Positions 1-8,412 of a stretch of DNA of 20,608 nucleotides are shown here, in pieces. The translations under genes and the position numbers were made by a program. A model generated the notes under the pieces. That model made no database searches. It was given only the letters and a program-made list of their open reading frames with translations, and was not told where the DNA came from. Origin of the DNA: Lachnospiraceae bacterium (lineage in GTDB: Bacteria > Bacillota > Clostridia > Lachnospirales > Lachnospiraceae). The stretch spans positions 1 to 20,608 of the forward strand of contig CAAGSD010000130.1 in NCBI GenBank assembly GCA_900772845.1, in the 5' to 3' direction. The first letter of the stretch is position 1. Every line of letters starts with the position of its first letter.

Positions 1-924
1 AAAGCGAAAATAACGATATGGACAGTAGGATCGGGCATTTTGCTGGGAGTGCTGGCAATACCGGCGTTTTTGTTTTTGTTGGTAAATAATGGATATCTTC
101 GGGAGATCGTTACTCCGTGGTTTTCTATTCCACAGCTGGTGGTAATGCGGGACAGTGAAGTGTCATTCGTGGGAGCTACGGATAAGATTAAACATCTACT
201 TTACATATTGGCTGATGAAAATGATAAAAATTTCTGGAACAGTACCGGAGAATTCGGCCTGTATTATAAAGTGTTCCTGGGGTTTGCACTGATCGGTCTG
301 TTCTATTGTGTGAAGAGCATTTACAAAAGCCTGAAAAACAGAACTTATGACGGCTATGTGATGATCGGAATCCAGTTCCTGACGGCTTTTGTTCTGGGAT
401 CCCTGATTTATGTCAATGTCAACCGGATTAATTGTATCCATATCAGCATTATTATTTTTATGTCGGTGGGGCTTTATCGTGTGCAACGGTTGCTTCGAAA
501 GGATCTGAAATATATTACCCAGGTGACGGCGGTGGGATTTTGTATTCTTTTTCTTTCTTTTGAAAGCTTCTATTTCGGGCAATATGCGGGGGTTATCGGC
601 GATATGTTCAAAGATGGCATGGAGCAGGCGGTTTTGCGGGCCGAAGAACTGGCAGGAGAGAATGAAATAATATATGTAGGAGACATAGACTACCCTAAGG
701 TGCTGGCATTCAGCAAACTATCACCGGAGGAATACAGAGCAACGGTACAATACACGAATTACCCGGGAGCGTATTTAGATGTCAGCCAATGTGGAAATTA
801 TGTGTTTCATGCTGTCGCAGACGGCAGTGACGGACTTTATATTGTGGAATGTTCCGATATAAACTACAGTGACATGGGATACGGGGTAGAACAATTCGGA
901 AATATGTTGGTGTTATATAAGTAA
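1..924 (+). CDS. Multi-pass membrane protein, C-terminal part (possibly GT-C glycosyltransferase-like)
   Basis: The reading frame is open from base 1 to the TAA at 922-924, so the 5' end lies outside the window. The TTG at 40 is only an internal codon. The visible part begins with a hydrophobic helix (GILLGVLAIPAFLFLLV), has a soluble stretch, then at least three more membrane segments around residues 90-175, and ends in a soluble domain of roughly 110 residues with no membrane segment. That pattern of many helices plus a C-terminal soluble domain resembles GT-C/PMT-type membrane glycosyltransferases or other envelope polysaccharide proteins of Clostridia. No catalytic motif is in the visible part, so the family is a guess. 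A terminator follows directly and separates it from the murE run. Confidence 0.6.
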   Translation, partial: KAKITIWTVGSGILLGVLAIPAFLFLLVNNGYLREIVTPWFSIPQLVVMRDSEVSFVGATDKIKHLLYILADENDKNFWNSTGEFGLYYKVFLGFALIGLFYCVKSIYKSLKNRTYDGYVMIGIQFLTAFVLGSLIYVNVNRINCIHISIIIFMSVGLYRVQRLLRKDLKYITQVTAVGFCILFLSFESFYFGQYAGVIGDMFKDGMEQAVLRAEELAGENEIIYVGDIDYPKVLAFSKLSPEEYRATVQYTNYPGAYLDVSQCGNYVFHAVADGSDGLYIVECSDINYSDMGYGVEQFGNMLVLYK

Positions 925-938
925 ACAAAAAAATGAGA

Positions 939-980
939 AAGATGTCTGCTTTCCTGTGCAGGCATCTTTTTTGTTTTTTA
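939..980 (+). terminator. Intrinsic terminator after the membrane protein gene
   Basis: An 11-bp stem (AAGATGTCTGC at 939-949 with GCAGGCATCTT at 958-968, one G-U pair) closes an 8-nt loop. It is followed by two runs of six T split by one G (967-979). It lies 14 nt after the stop codon of the membrane protein. Confidence 0.9.
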
Positions 981-1072
981 GTTGAAAAAAATATAGGTGG
1001 TACATTCTTCAAAAAAAGAGTAAAATAAAATGAAGTATGTAAAATTTTCATCGTAGAAAGGCGGAACCCTCT
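981..1072 (+). promoter_or_regulatory. AT-rich leader, probable promoter region of the murE run
   Basis: This 92-nt gap after a terminator must hold the promoter of the long downstream run if that run is a single unit. I see candidate parts but no convincing pair: TTGAAA at 982-987, an extended -10-like TGGTACATT at 998-1006, and TAAAAT at 1021-1026 and 1040-1045. The Shine-Dalgarno sequence AAAGGCGG at 1057-1064 precedes the ATG at 1073 by 8 nt. The exact start site cannot be chosen by eye. Confidence 0.35.
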
Positions 1073-2581
1073 ATGGAGAAGAAAAAGAAATTAACAGAAC
1101 TTTTGGATAAACTGGAATACGAAGTGGTACAGGGGACAACGGACCGGGAGATCACAGCGGTGGTCTATGATTCCCGTAAAGTCATTCCGGGATGCCTGTT
1201 CCTCTGCATTGGAGGCGCTAATTTTGACGGACATGATTTCGCCGCACAGGTGGCCGCACAGGGTGCCGGGGTACTGGTGGTGCAAAAGGAGGTAACGCTG
1301 CCGGCGGAGGTGGATGTGACAGTGATCAGGGTAGAGGATACCAGGTACGCCATGGCGTTTATCTCTGCAGCCTGGTTCGATCATCCTGCAGAAAAACTGA
1401 AAGTCATCGGTATCACGGGAACCAAGGGTAAGACCACTACGACCTATCTGGTAAAGTCTATTCTGGAAAATGCAGGATACCGGGTGGGACTGGTAGGAAC
1501 CATTGAGGTCATCATCGGAGAAGAACATATTCATGCCAACAATACCACGCCGGAATCCTATCTGCTGCAGGAATATTTTGCACGGATGGTGGAAGTGGGG
1601 CTGAATACAGTAGTGATGGAAGTATCTTCCCAGGCACTGATGCTGCACAGGACCCAGGGATTTATTTTCGATTATGGCATTTTTACGAATCTGGAGCCGG
1701 ATCATATCGGACCCAACGAGCATGCCAGCTTTGAGGAATATCTGCAATGTAAGGGCATGCTGTTCAAGCAGTGCAGAGTAGGGATCGTGAACGGTGATGA
1801 TGAGCACTGGCAGAAAGTAACAGAGGGACATACCTGTACGCTGGAAAGCTTTGGCATGGGCGAAAACTGTATGCTTCGGGCCGAAGACAGGAAGCTGGTG
1901 CACAAACCGGGAGAACTGGGAGTAACGTTCCATGTCACAGGATTGATGGATTTTAACGTAGAGGTACCGATGCCCGGTAAATTCAGTGTGTATAATGCGC
2001 TGGCAGCAATTGCCATCTGCCGCCATTTTAAAGTAGATGAGGAAAATATCAAGAAGGCATTGCTGCAGGCCAAGGTAAAAGGCCGGATAGAAATGATCAA
2101 AGTGTCCGATCGGTTTACTTTACTGATCGACTATGCGCATAATGCCATGGCACTGGAAAGCCTGCTGACGACTCTGCGGGAGTATGAGCCTCACAGATTG
2201 ATCAGTCTGTTCGGCTGCGGTGGCAACCGTTCCAGACAGCGTCGTTTTGAGATGGGAGAAGTCAGCGGAAAGCTGGCGGATCTGACGATCATCACCTCCG
2301 ATAATCCCAGATTTGAGGAGCCGCAGGACATTATCAATGATATTAAGACAGGTATGGCAAAAACAGATGGAAAATATGTGGAGATCTGTGACCGTAAGGA
2401 AGCAATCACTTATGCCATAGAACATGGAGAACCGGGAGATATTATCGTACTGGCCGGTAAAGGGCATGAGGATTACCAGGAGATCAGGGGCGTAAAACAT
2501 CCTATGGATGAGAGAAATCTGATCCGGGATATTCTGGCGGAAGGACATATCCCCGGTTCTGCAGCAGGAAAAGAACTGTAG
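1073..2581 (+). CDS. murE: MurE-type UDP-MurNAc-tripeptide synthetase (meso-diaminopimelate type), divergent
   Basis: This cytoplasmic ATP-dependent ligase adds the third residue of the peptidoglycan stem peptide to UDP-MurNAc-L-Ala-D-Glu. The 502 residues fit the family. Visible in order: an N-terminal substrate domain, P-loop GTKGKTTTT (116-124), NTTPES (157-162), VMEVSSQAL (181-189), the lysine of YLQCKGMLF (K227, where the carbamylated lysine sits), DYAH (353-356), GCGGNR (381-386), DNPRFEEP (410-417) and AGKGHEDYQ (461-469). DNPR and GHE are the features known to select meso-diaminopimelate. Several motifs differ from textbook MurE: SSQAL for SSHAL, DHIGPNEH where DHLDYHG is usual, and DYAHNAMA for DYAHTPD. 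It may therefore be a second MurE or a clade variant. The start is ATG with a good ribosome site. It heads the run and sits before priA rather than in a division/cell-wall cluster. Confidence 0.88.
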   Translation: MEKKKKLTELLDKLEYEVVQGTTDREITAVVYDSRKVIPGCLFLCIGGANFDGHDFAAQVAAQGAGVLVVQKEVTLPAEVDVTVIRVEDTRYAMAFISAAWFDHPAEKLKVIGITGTKGKTTTTYLVKSILENAGYRVGLVGTIEVIIGEEHIHANNTTPESYLLQEYFARMVEVGLNTVVMEVSSQALMLHRTQGFIFDYGIFTNLEPDHIGPNEHASFEEYLQCKGMLFKQCRVGIVNGDDEHWQKVTEGHTCTLESFGMGENCMLRAEDRKLVHKPGELGVTFHVTGLMDFNVEVPMPGKFSVYNALAAIAICRHFKVDEENIKKALLQAKVKGRIEMIKVSDRFTLLIDYAHNAMALESLLTTLREYEPHRLISLFGCGGNRSRQRRFEMGEVSGKLADLTIITSDNPRFEEPQDIINDIKTGMAKTDGKYVEICDRKEAITYAIEHGEPGDIIVLAGKGHEDYQEIRGVKHPMDERNLIRDILAEGHIPGSAAGKEL

Positions 2582-2628
2582 CATCAGCGTAAGACACAGA
2601 TCCCGGTGAAAACAGTGAGGAAAATAGA

Positions 2629-4872
2629 TTGAGTACGTTATATGCGGATATTATTGTAGATATCTCTCATGAAAAACTGGATAAGACCTTTCAGTACCGG
2701 GTGCCGGAAACACTGCGGGAACAGGTGGAACCGGGAATCTGTGTCATCATTCCGTTTGGCAATGGCAACCGCCTGATTAAAGGATATGTGGTGGGCGTTG
2801 GAGAAAAATGCCAGTTTGATCCCACAAAGATGAAAGATATTGCGGAAATTCCGGAAAAGGAAAACAGTGTGGAGGATAAAATGATCGCACTGGCTGCCTG
2901 GATCCGCCGCAATTACGGATGTACCATGATCCAGGCACTGAAGACGGTGCTGCCAGCCAAGCAATCGGTAAAAAAACTGGAACACCGGCAACTGGTACGT
3001 CAGATGAGCAGAGAAGAAATCGTATCTTTGCTGGGTGAGAGTAAGCGGAAAAAGCAGGTGGCAAAGGCAAGGCTGCTGCGGGCGTTATTGGATCAGGAGA
3101 CAATTCCCTATGAGTGGGTCACCAGGAAACTGGGTGTCAGTGCGGCTACGGTGAACAGCATTGTAAAAAGCGGAGCAGCGAAGCTGGTCAGCTCCGAAAG
3201 CTATCGCAATCCGGTAAAAATGCAATCAGGGGATACCACCCACAATATTTTAAGCAAAGAGCAGGAAACTATTGTCACGGAGGTATTGAAAGATTTTGAC
3301 GCCGGAAACAGACAGACGTATCTGATCCACGGGATTACCGGAAGCGGAAAAACGGAAGTGTATATGCAGTTGATCGGGGAGATGATAAAAAGAGGGCGGC
3401 AGGCCATCGTACTGATCCCGGAGATCGCACTGACGTATCAGACGCTGCTTCGGTTTTACCAGAGGTTCGGAGACCGGGTCAGCGTGATGAATTCCACCCT
3501 GTCTCCGGGGGAAAAATATGATCAGTGTGAACGTGCCAAGGCCGGAGAGATCGATGTGATCATAGGTCCCAGATCGGCTCTTTTCACACCGTTTCCCAAT
3601 CTGGGACTGATCGTCATGGATGAGGAACAGGAGAACAGCTATAAGAGTGAAAGCACGCCAAAGTACCATGCCAGGGAAACGGCGCTGGAGGTGGCAAGGC
3701 TGTATGGCGCCAGCGTGGTGCTGGGATCCGCCACACCCTCTCTGGAAGCATATTACCGGGCAGGAAAGGGTGAGTACCGCCTGTTTCAGCTGACAAAGCG
3801 GTTGACAGGCGGAGAACTGCCCACCGTGTATACCGTAGATCTCAGACAGGAACTGCAGGAGGGCAACCGGTCCATTTTCAGCAGAAAACTGCAGGAGCTT
3901 ATGACGGACCGGCTGAACAAAGGACAGCAGACGATCCTGTTTTTGAACCGGAGAGGGTATGCAGGCTTTGTATCCTGCAGAGCCTGTGGAGAGGTGATGA
4001 AATGTCCGCACTGCGATGTCTCTCTTTCGGAACATAAAGGTGGAAGACTGATCTGCCATTACTGCGGATATATGCAGCCAATGCCCAGACTCTGTCCCAA
4101 ATGTGGATCGAAATATATTCTGGGATTCAAGGCAGGTACCCAGCAGATCGAAGACAAGCTGAAGGAATTGTACCCGGGGGTAAGGACGCTCAGAATGGAT
4201 GCGGATACCACACGGACCAAAGACAGCTATGAGAAGATTTTATCCTCTTTTTCCAATGGTGAGGCCGATATTCTGGTGGGTACCCAGATGATCGTGAAAG
4301 GACATGATTTTCCCAAAGTGACGTTAGTGGGAATCCTGGCGGCAGATCTGTCCTTGAATGCATCGGACTATCGTGCCGGAGAGAGGACGTTCCAGCTCCT
4401 GACACAGGCAGTGGGACGGGCCGGCAGAGGCATACTTCCCGGGGAAGCCGTGATCCAGACGTACCAGCCGGATCATTATGCCATTACCTGTGCGGCAGCA
4501 CAGGATTATGAGAGCTTTTACCAGGAAGAAATCCTGTACAGAGAGTTGTCCGGATATCCGCCGGCAGCACATCTGCTGGCAGTACAGATCTACGGCAAAG
4601 AGGAAGAAAGTGTAAAACAGCTTGCCCTGAGACTGGCAGATGTGGTAAAGTCTAATATGGACTTTTTGCAAAACAGTAAAATACAGGTACTGGGACCGGC
4701 TCCGGCCAATATCAGCAGAATCAATGATATTTACCGGCATGTCTTTTATGTAAAGAATGTGGAGTATGAGGTACTGGTAGAGGTGAAGGACCTTGTGGAG
4801 GAAACTCTCAGACATTGGCAGCCCAGACAATTGAGTATACAATTCGATTTTGACCCTGTGAACAGTTTATAG
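2629..4872 (+). CDS. priA: Primosomal protein N' (replication restart helicase PriA)
   Basis: PriA is a 3'-5' DNA helicase that reloads the replisome at stalled forks. The 747 residues show the N-terminal fork-binding domain (YADIIVDI... at the start), Walker A GITGSGKT (235-242), motif II DEEQ (331-334), GSATPS (366-371), the zinc-binding insert with eight cysteines (C450, C453, C459, C462, C476, C479, C489, C492), the VGTQMIVKGHDF motif (550-561) and the motif VI stretch QAVGRAGRG (593-601). Motif II reads DEEQ where Escherichia coli and Bacillus have DEEH; I recall the Q form from other clostridial PriA proteins. The start is TTG at 2629, chosen because GTGAGG lies 8 nt upstream and the protein begins at the usual family position. 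The gap to murE is 47 nt. Confidence 0.96.
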   Translation: MSTLYADIIVDISHEKLDKTFQYRVPETLREQVEPGICVIIPFGNGNRLIKGYVVGVGEKCQFDPTKMKDIAEIPEKENSVEDKMIALAAWIRRNYGCTMIQALKTVLPAKQSVKKLEHRQLVRQMSREEIVSLLGESKRKKQVAKARLLRALLDQETIPYEWVTRKLGVSAATVNSIVKSGAAKLVSSESYRNPVKMQSGDTTHNILSKEQETIVTEVLKDFDAGNRQTYLIHGITGSGKTEVYMQLIGEMIKRGRQAIVLIPEIALTYQTLLRFYQRFGDRVSVMNSTLSPGEKYDQCERAKAGEIDVIIGPRSALFTPFPNLGLIVMDEEQENSYKSESTPKYHARETALEVARLYGASVVLGSATPSLEAYYRAGKGEYRLFQLTKRLTGGELPTVYTVDLRQELQEGNRSIFSRKLQELMTDRLNKGQQTILFLNRRGYAGFVSCRACGEVMKCPHCDVSLSEHKGGRLICHYCGYMQPMPRLCPKCGSKYILGFKAGTQQIEDKLKELYPGVRTLRMDADTTRTKDSYEKILSSFSNGEADILVGTQMIVKGHDFPKVTLVGILAADLSLNASDYRAGERTFQLLTQAVGRAGRGILPGEAVIQTYQPDHYAITCAAAQDYESFYQEEILYRELSGYPPAAHLLAVQIYGKEEESVKQLALRLADVVKSNMDFLQNSKIQVLGPAPANISRINDIYRHVFYVKNVEYEVLVEVKDLVEETLRHWQPRQLSIQFDFDPVNSL

Positions 4873-4884
4873 GAGGAAAAACAA

Positions 4885-5373
4885 GTGGCACTTAGGAATA
4901 TTAGAGAATACGGAGACGAGGTATTGACCAAAACCTGTAAAGAGGTAAAGGAAATGACACCCCGGACCAGAGAACTGATCGAAGATATGCTGGAGACCAT
5001 GTACGATGCCAACGGCGTGGGACTGGCAGCACCCCAGGTGGGCATCCTGAAACGGATCGTAGTCATTGATACCACCGGTGAAGATCCATATATCCTGATC
5101 AATCCCCGGATCGTAGAGAGCAGCGGAGAACAGACCGGGCAGGAAGGCTGCTTAAGCGTACCCGGCAAATTCGGCATTGTGACCAGACCCAACTATGTAA
5201 AAGCAGTGGCACTGGATGTGAACATGAAGCCTATCGAAGTCGAGGGTACGGAATTACTGGCCAGAGCCATCTGCCATGAACTGGATCACCTGGATGGGCA
5301 TCTCTATGTGGAAAAGGCGGAGGGACCGCTGCAGGACATGACTTACGACGATGAGGACGAGGAAGAAGAATAA
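4885..5373 (+). CDS. def: Peptide deformylase
   Basis: This metal-dependent hydrolase removes the formyl group from the N-terminal methionine of new proteins. All three signature motifs are present: GVGLAAPQVG (44-53), EGCLSVPG (87-94, metal ligand C89) and HELDHLDG (131-138, ligands H131 and H135, catalytic E132). The 162-residue length is normal, with a very acidic C-terminal tail (DDEDEEEE). The start is GTG at 4885. AGGAGG at 4871-4876 overlaps the priA stop, which suggests coupled translation. It sits next to fmt, which adds the formyl group to the initiator tRNA, a very common pairing. Confidence 0.97.
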   Translation: MALRNIREYGDEVLTKTCKEVKEMTPRTRELIEDMLETMYDANGVGLAAPQVGILKRIVVIDTTGEDPYILINPRIVESSGEQTGQEGCLSVPGKFGIVTRPNYVKAVALDVNMKPIEVEGTELLARAICHELDHLDGHLYVEKAEGPLQDMTYDDEDEEEE

Positions 5374-5396
5374 GTTTTCCGGAAAGGAGACAGGCT

Positions 5397-6332
5397 ATGC
5401 AGATTGTATTTATGGGAACCCCCGATTTTGCGGTAGGAGCGCTGGAAGCACTGATCGCACAGGGACATGAGATCACGGCAGTGGTAACACAGCCGGACAA
5501 GGCAAAAGGCAGAAGTAAAGAATTACAGTTTCCTCCGGTAAAGGAATGTGCCGTAAAGCATGGCATATCGGTATTCCAACCCCGCCGGATCAAGACGCCG
5601 GAGGCTGTGGAAGAATTAAAAAAATATCCTGCGGATGTCTATATCGTGGCAGCGTTCGGACAGATCCTGTCTCAGGAGATACTGGATCTGCCGAAGTACG
5701 GATGTCTGAATATCCATGCATCTCTGCTTCCGAAATACCGTGGGGCATCTCCAATCCAGAGAGTGATCATCGACGGGGAGACGGAGACCGGTGTGACGAT
5801 CATGCAGATGAATGCCGGACTGGATACCGGAGATATGTTATATCAGAAGAAAATCCCCATCACTTCCGAGGATACCTTCGAGACGTTACATGATAAGCTG
5901 ATGGTATTGGGCGGTGAGGCGATTACAGAAGCACTTCCGCTGTTAGAGGCAGGGAAACTGACACCGGAACAGCAGGATGACACTAAGACCTGTTATGCCG
6001 CACTGATCACCAAGGAAATGGGAAGACTGGATTTTACCAAAACGGCAGCGGAACTGGATCGTCTGATCCGCGGACTGACCCCCTGGCCCAGTGCATATAC
6101 CTTTTATCATGGAAAACAGTTAAAAATCTGGAAAGCAATTCCCATGGCAACAGGCCATGCAGAGACACCGGGCGCAATTCTTATGGTGGATAAGGATTCT
6201 TTTGAGGTGGCAGCGGCAGAAGGGGCATTAAAGGTCCTGGAACTGCAGCTGGAAGGCAAAAAGCGTATGACGACCCATGACTTCCTGCTGGGAGTGAAGA
6301 TACAGCCGGGAGAGATCCTGGGAGACAGATAG
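5397..6332 (+). CDS. fmt: Methionyl-tRNA formyltransferase
   Basis: Fmt transfers a formyl group from 10-formyl-tetrahydrofolate to Met-tRNA(fMet) so translation can start. The N-terminal Rossmann-like domain starts MQIVFMGTPDFAV. The active-site segment NIHASLLPKYRG gives N105 and H107, and GLDTGD gives D143, matching the catalytic Asn-His-Asp set of the formyltransferase fold. The C-terminal tRNA-binding domain (about residues 205-305) is complete. The 311-residue length is typical. AAGGAG at 5384-5389 precedes the ATG by 7 nt, 23 nt after def. Confidence 0.97.
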   Translation: MQIVFMGTPDFAVGALEALIAQGHEITAVVTQPDKAKGRSKELQFPPVKECAVKHGISVFQPRRIKTPEAVEELKKYPADVYIVAAFGQILSQEILDLPKYGCLNIHASLLPKYRGASPIQRVIIDGETETGVTIMQMNAGLDTGDMLYQKKIPITSEDTFETLHDKLMVLGGEAITEALPLLEAGKLTPEQQDDTKTCYAALITKEMGRLDFTKTAAELDRLIRGLTPWPSAYTFYHGKQLKIWKAIPMATGHAETPGAILMVDKDSFEVAAAEGALKVLELQLEGKKRMTTHDFLLGVKIQPGEILGDR

Positions 6333-6356
6333 AACAGATAGAAAGGAGACTTTTCT

Positions 6357-7076
6357 ATGTACGGTGGTTATTACGGATATGGTTATTACTTAGACCCGAC
6401 TTATGTTCTGGTGCTGATCGGACTGGCACTATGTCTGGCTGCCAGTGCACTGGTGAACTCCACCATGCGCAAATACAGTAAAGTCCGGAATATGCGGGGG
6501 ATGACGGGAGCGGAAGCTGCCCGGAATATCCTGAACAGAGAAGGGCTATACAATGTGCAGATCGAGTGTCTGAATTCCAGTGACGGTGATCATTACGATC
6601 CACGCACGGACACGGTGAGACTTTCTTATAATAATTATAACGGAACCTCGGTGACGGCGGTCAGCGTAGCTGCCCATGAATGCGGACACGCTATCCAGCA
6701 TGCCCATGGCTATGTGCCCATGAGCATCCGGGCTGCCCTGGTGCCGGTGGTGAACATCGGAAGCAATCTGAGCATCCCTCTGATCTTTCTGGGAGTGCTG
6801 CTCAGTTGGAACCAGACCCTGATCCAGCTGGGAATCTGGGCATTTGCACTGACGGTTATTTTCCAGCTGGTGACATTGCCGGTGGAATTTAATGCTTCCC
6901 ACAGAGCTATTGTGAAGGTGGAAGAATACGGACTTTTGGGCAGAGAAGAAGTAAGCGGCGGCAAGAAGGTACTGACGGCAGCAGCGCTTACTTATGTGGC
7001 GGGAGCAGCTTCCTCTGCATTACAGCTGCTTCGGCTGATACTGTTGTATGGCGGCAATCGCAGGAGGAGAGACTAA
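6357..7076 (+). CDS. Membrane zinc metallopeptidase, YugP family
   Basis: This is a predicted membrane-embedded zinc peptidase. It has a glycine/tyrosine-rich N-terminus (MYGGYYGYGYY), a first helix at about 14-36, the zinc motif HECGH (107-111), two central helices (about 125-178) that end in LPVEFNASHRA, where E177 is the likely third zinc ligand, and a C-terminal helix before a basic tail (NRRRRD). The 239-residue length fits the family. Its substrate is unknown; the fold resembles HtpX-type quality-control proteases, which is inference. A position between fmt and rsmB is common in Clostridia. AAGGAG at 6343-6348 supports the ATG. Confidence 0.9.
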   Translation: MYGGYYGYGYYLDPTYVLVLIGLALCLAASALVNSTMRKYSKVRNMRGMTGAEAARNILNREGLYNVQIECLNSSDGDHYDPRTDTVRLSYNNYNGTSVTAVSVAAHECGHAIQHAHGYVPMSIRAALVPVVNIGSNLSIPLIFLGVLLSWNQTLIQLGIWAFALTVIFQLVTLPVEFNASHRAIVKVEEYGLLGREEVSGGKKVLTAAALTYVAGAASSALQLLRLILLYGGNRRRRD

Positions 7077-7078
7077 AC

Positions 7079-8389
7079 GTGAGCAATCCTACAACAGATA
7101 CCCGGGAGATCATCGTGGAAATTCTGCTTAGCCTGGAGAAGGGGCAGGATTTTTCCCATAAATTAATGAAAGCGGTGCTGGATAAATATGATTATCTGGA
7201 TCTGCGGGAAAAAGCATTTATCAAAAGAGTTGCGGAAGGCACCATAGAGAGACAACTGGAGCTGGACTATTATCTGGACCATTTTTCTTCTGTTCCGGTC
7301 CGGAAGATGAAGCCGCTGATCCGTTGTCTCCTTCGTATGAGCACGTATCAGATTTTGTACATGGACTCCGTCCCGGACAGTGCAGTATGTAATGAGGCCT
7401 GTAAGCTGGCCGCCAAAAGAGGATTCCGCACCTTAAAGGGTTTCGTGAATGCGGTACTTCGAAATATTTCCAGACAAAAGGAGCACATGCCTCTGCCGGA
7501 TCCGGAGAATGCGACAGCGTATCTTAGTGTGAAGTATTCCATGCCGGAATGGATCGTGAACCTGTGGCTGCCTGAATATGGCATGGCGGGAACGGAAAGA
7601 CTTTTAAAAGGATTGCTGGAGATTCATCCGGTATCTTTAAGATTTTCCACCGGACTGGATCAGACAAAGCGGCAGCATCTGGCGGAGCAGATCACACAGA
7701 CCGGAGTAACATTGCGCCCGAGCAGGGAACTGGCGTATGTCTATCTGGCAGAAAATCTGGAAAATGTAAGTGAACTTCCCGGATTTGCGGAAGGAAAGAT
7801 CACGGTGCAGGATGCCTCTTCCGCATTGGCAGTGGAGGCTGCAAAGATTCAAAAGGGTGATTTTGTCATGGATCTGTGTGCGGCACCCGGTGGCAAGACG
7901 ATTCTTGCGTCAGAGTTTGCAGGGGATGATGGACATGTTTTGTCCAGAGATGTTTCAGAATACAAGACAGATCTGATCCGGGAAAATCTGGATCGTATGC
8001 AATGCAAAAATGTGGAAGTCCAGATATATGACGCCACGGTGCATGATACAGCCAAAGAAGAAAGTGCAGACGTGGTACTGATGGATGTGCCGTGTTCCGG
8101 ACTGGGAGTCATGGGAAAAAAGAGAGATATCAAGTATCATGTCACGCCGGAAAGCCTGCAGTCTATCACGGAATTGCAGAAGAAAATCGTGGAAGCCGGA
8201 TGGCAGTATGTAAAACCCGGCGGCGTATTGCTCTACAGCACCTGTACGATCCACAGCAGAGAAAACAGTCAGATGGCTGCCTGGATCTGTGAGCATTTCC
8301 CGTTTGTCCTGGAAGAAGAGAGACAGCTTCTGCCGGGAACGGATGAGACTGATGGATTCTATTTTGCAAGACTGCGCAGAAAAGTGTAA
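7079..8389 (+). CDS. rsmB: 16S rRNA (cytosine-967-C5)-methyltransferase RsmB
   Basis: RsmB methylates C967 of 16S rRNA with S-adenosylmethionine. The N-terminal NusB-like RNA-binding domain covers about residues 5-135 and is followed by the methyltransferase domain. Key motifs are CAAPGGK (267-273, cofactor binding), DVPCSG (336-341, C339 for product release) and STCT (387-390, C389, the expected catalytic cysteine). The length of 436 residues is usual. The start is GTG at 7079, only 2 nt after the peptidase stop, with AGGAGG at 7062-7067; this argues for coupled translation. Confidence 0.95.
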   Translation: MSNPTTDTREIIVEILLSLEKGQDFSHKLMKAVLDKYDYLDLREKAFIKRVAEGTIERQLELDYYLDHFSSVPVRKMKPLIRCLLRMSTYQILYMDSVPDSAVCNEACKLAAKRGFRTLKGFVNAVLRNISRQKEHMPLPDPENATAYLSVKYSMPEWIVNLWLPEYGMAGTERLLKGLLEIHPVSLRFSTGLDQTKRQHLAEQITQTGVTLRPSRELAYVYLAENLENVSELPGFAEGKITVQDASSALAVEAAKIQKGDFVMDLCAAPGGKTILASEFAGDDGHVLSRDVSEYKTDLIRENLDRMQCKNVEVQIYDATVHDTAKEESADVVLMDVPCSGLGVMGKKRDIKYHVTPESLQSITELQKKIVEAGWQYVKPGGVLLYSTCTIHSRENSQMAAWICEHFPFVLEEERQLLPGTDETDGFYFARLRRKV

Positions 8390-8412
8390 GACAAAGAATT
8401 GAGAACAGAAAA

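Noticed and set aside
1091..2026. Long minus-strand frame (311 codons) opposite the MurE gene
   Set aside because: It mirrors a strongly conserved gene, has an unlikely composition rich in His, Cys and Gln, and lacks family motifs; it is an antisense shadow. The same holds for the 269-codon minus-strand frame at 3250-4059, the 263-codon frame at 11222-12013 and the shorter ones.
3619..3630. DEEQ instead of DEEH in PriA motif II as a novel change
   Set aside because: I recall the Q form from other clostridial PriA proteins, and every other helicase motif is intact, so it is probably normal for the group.
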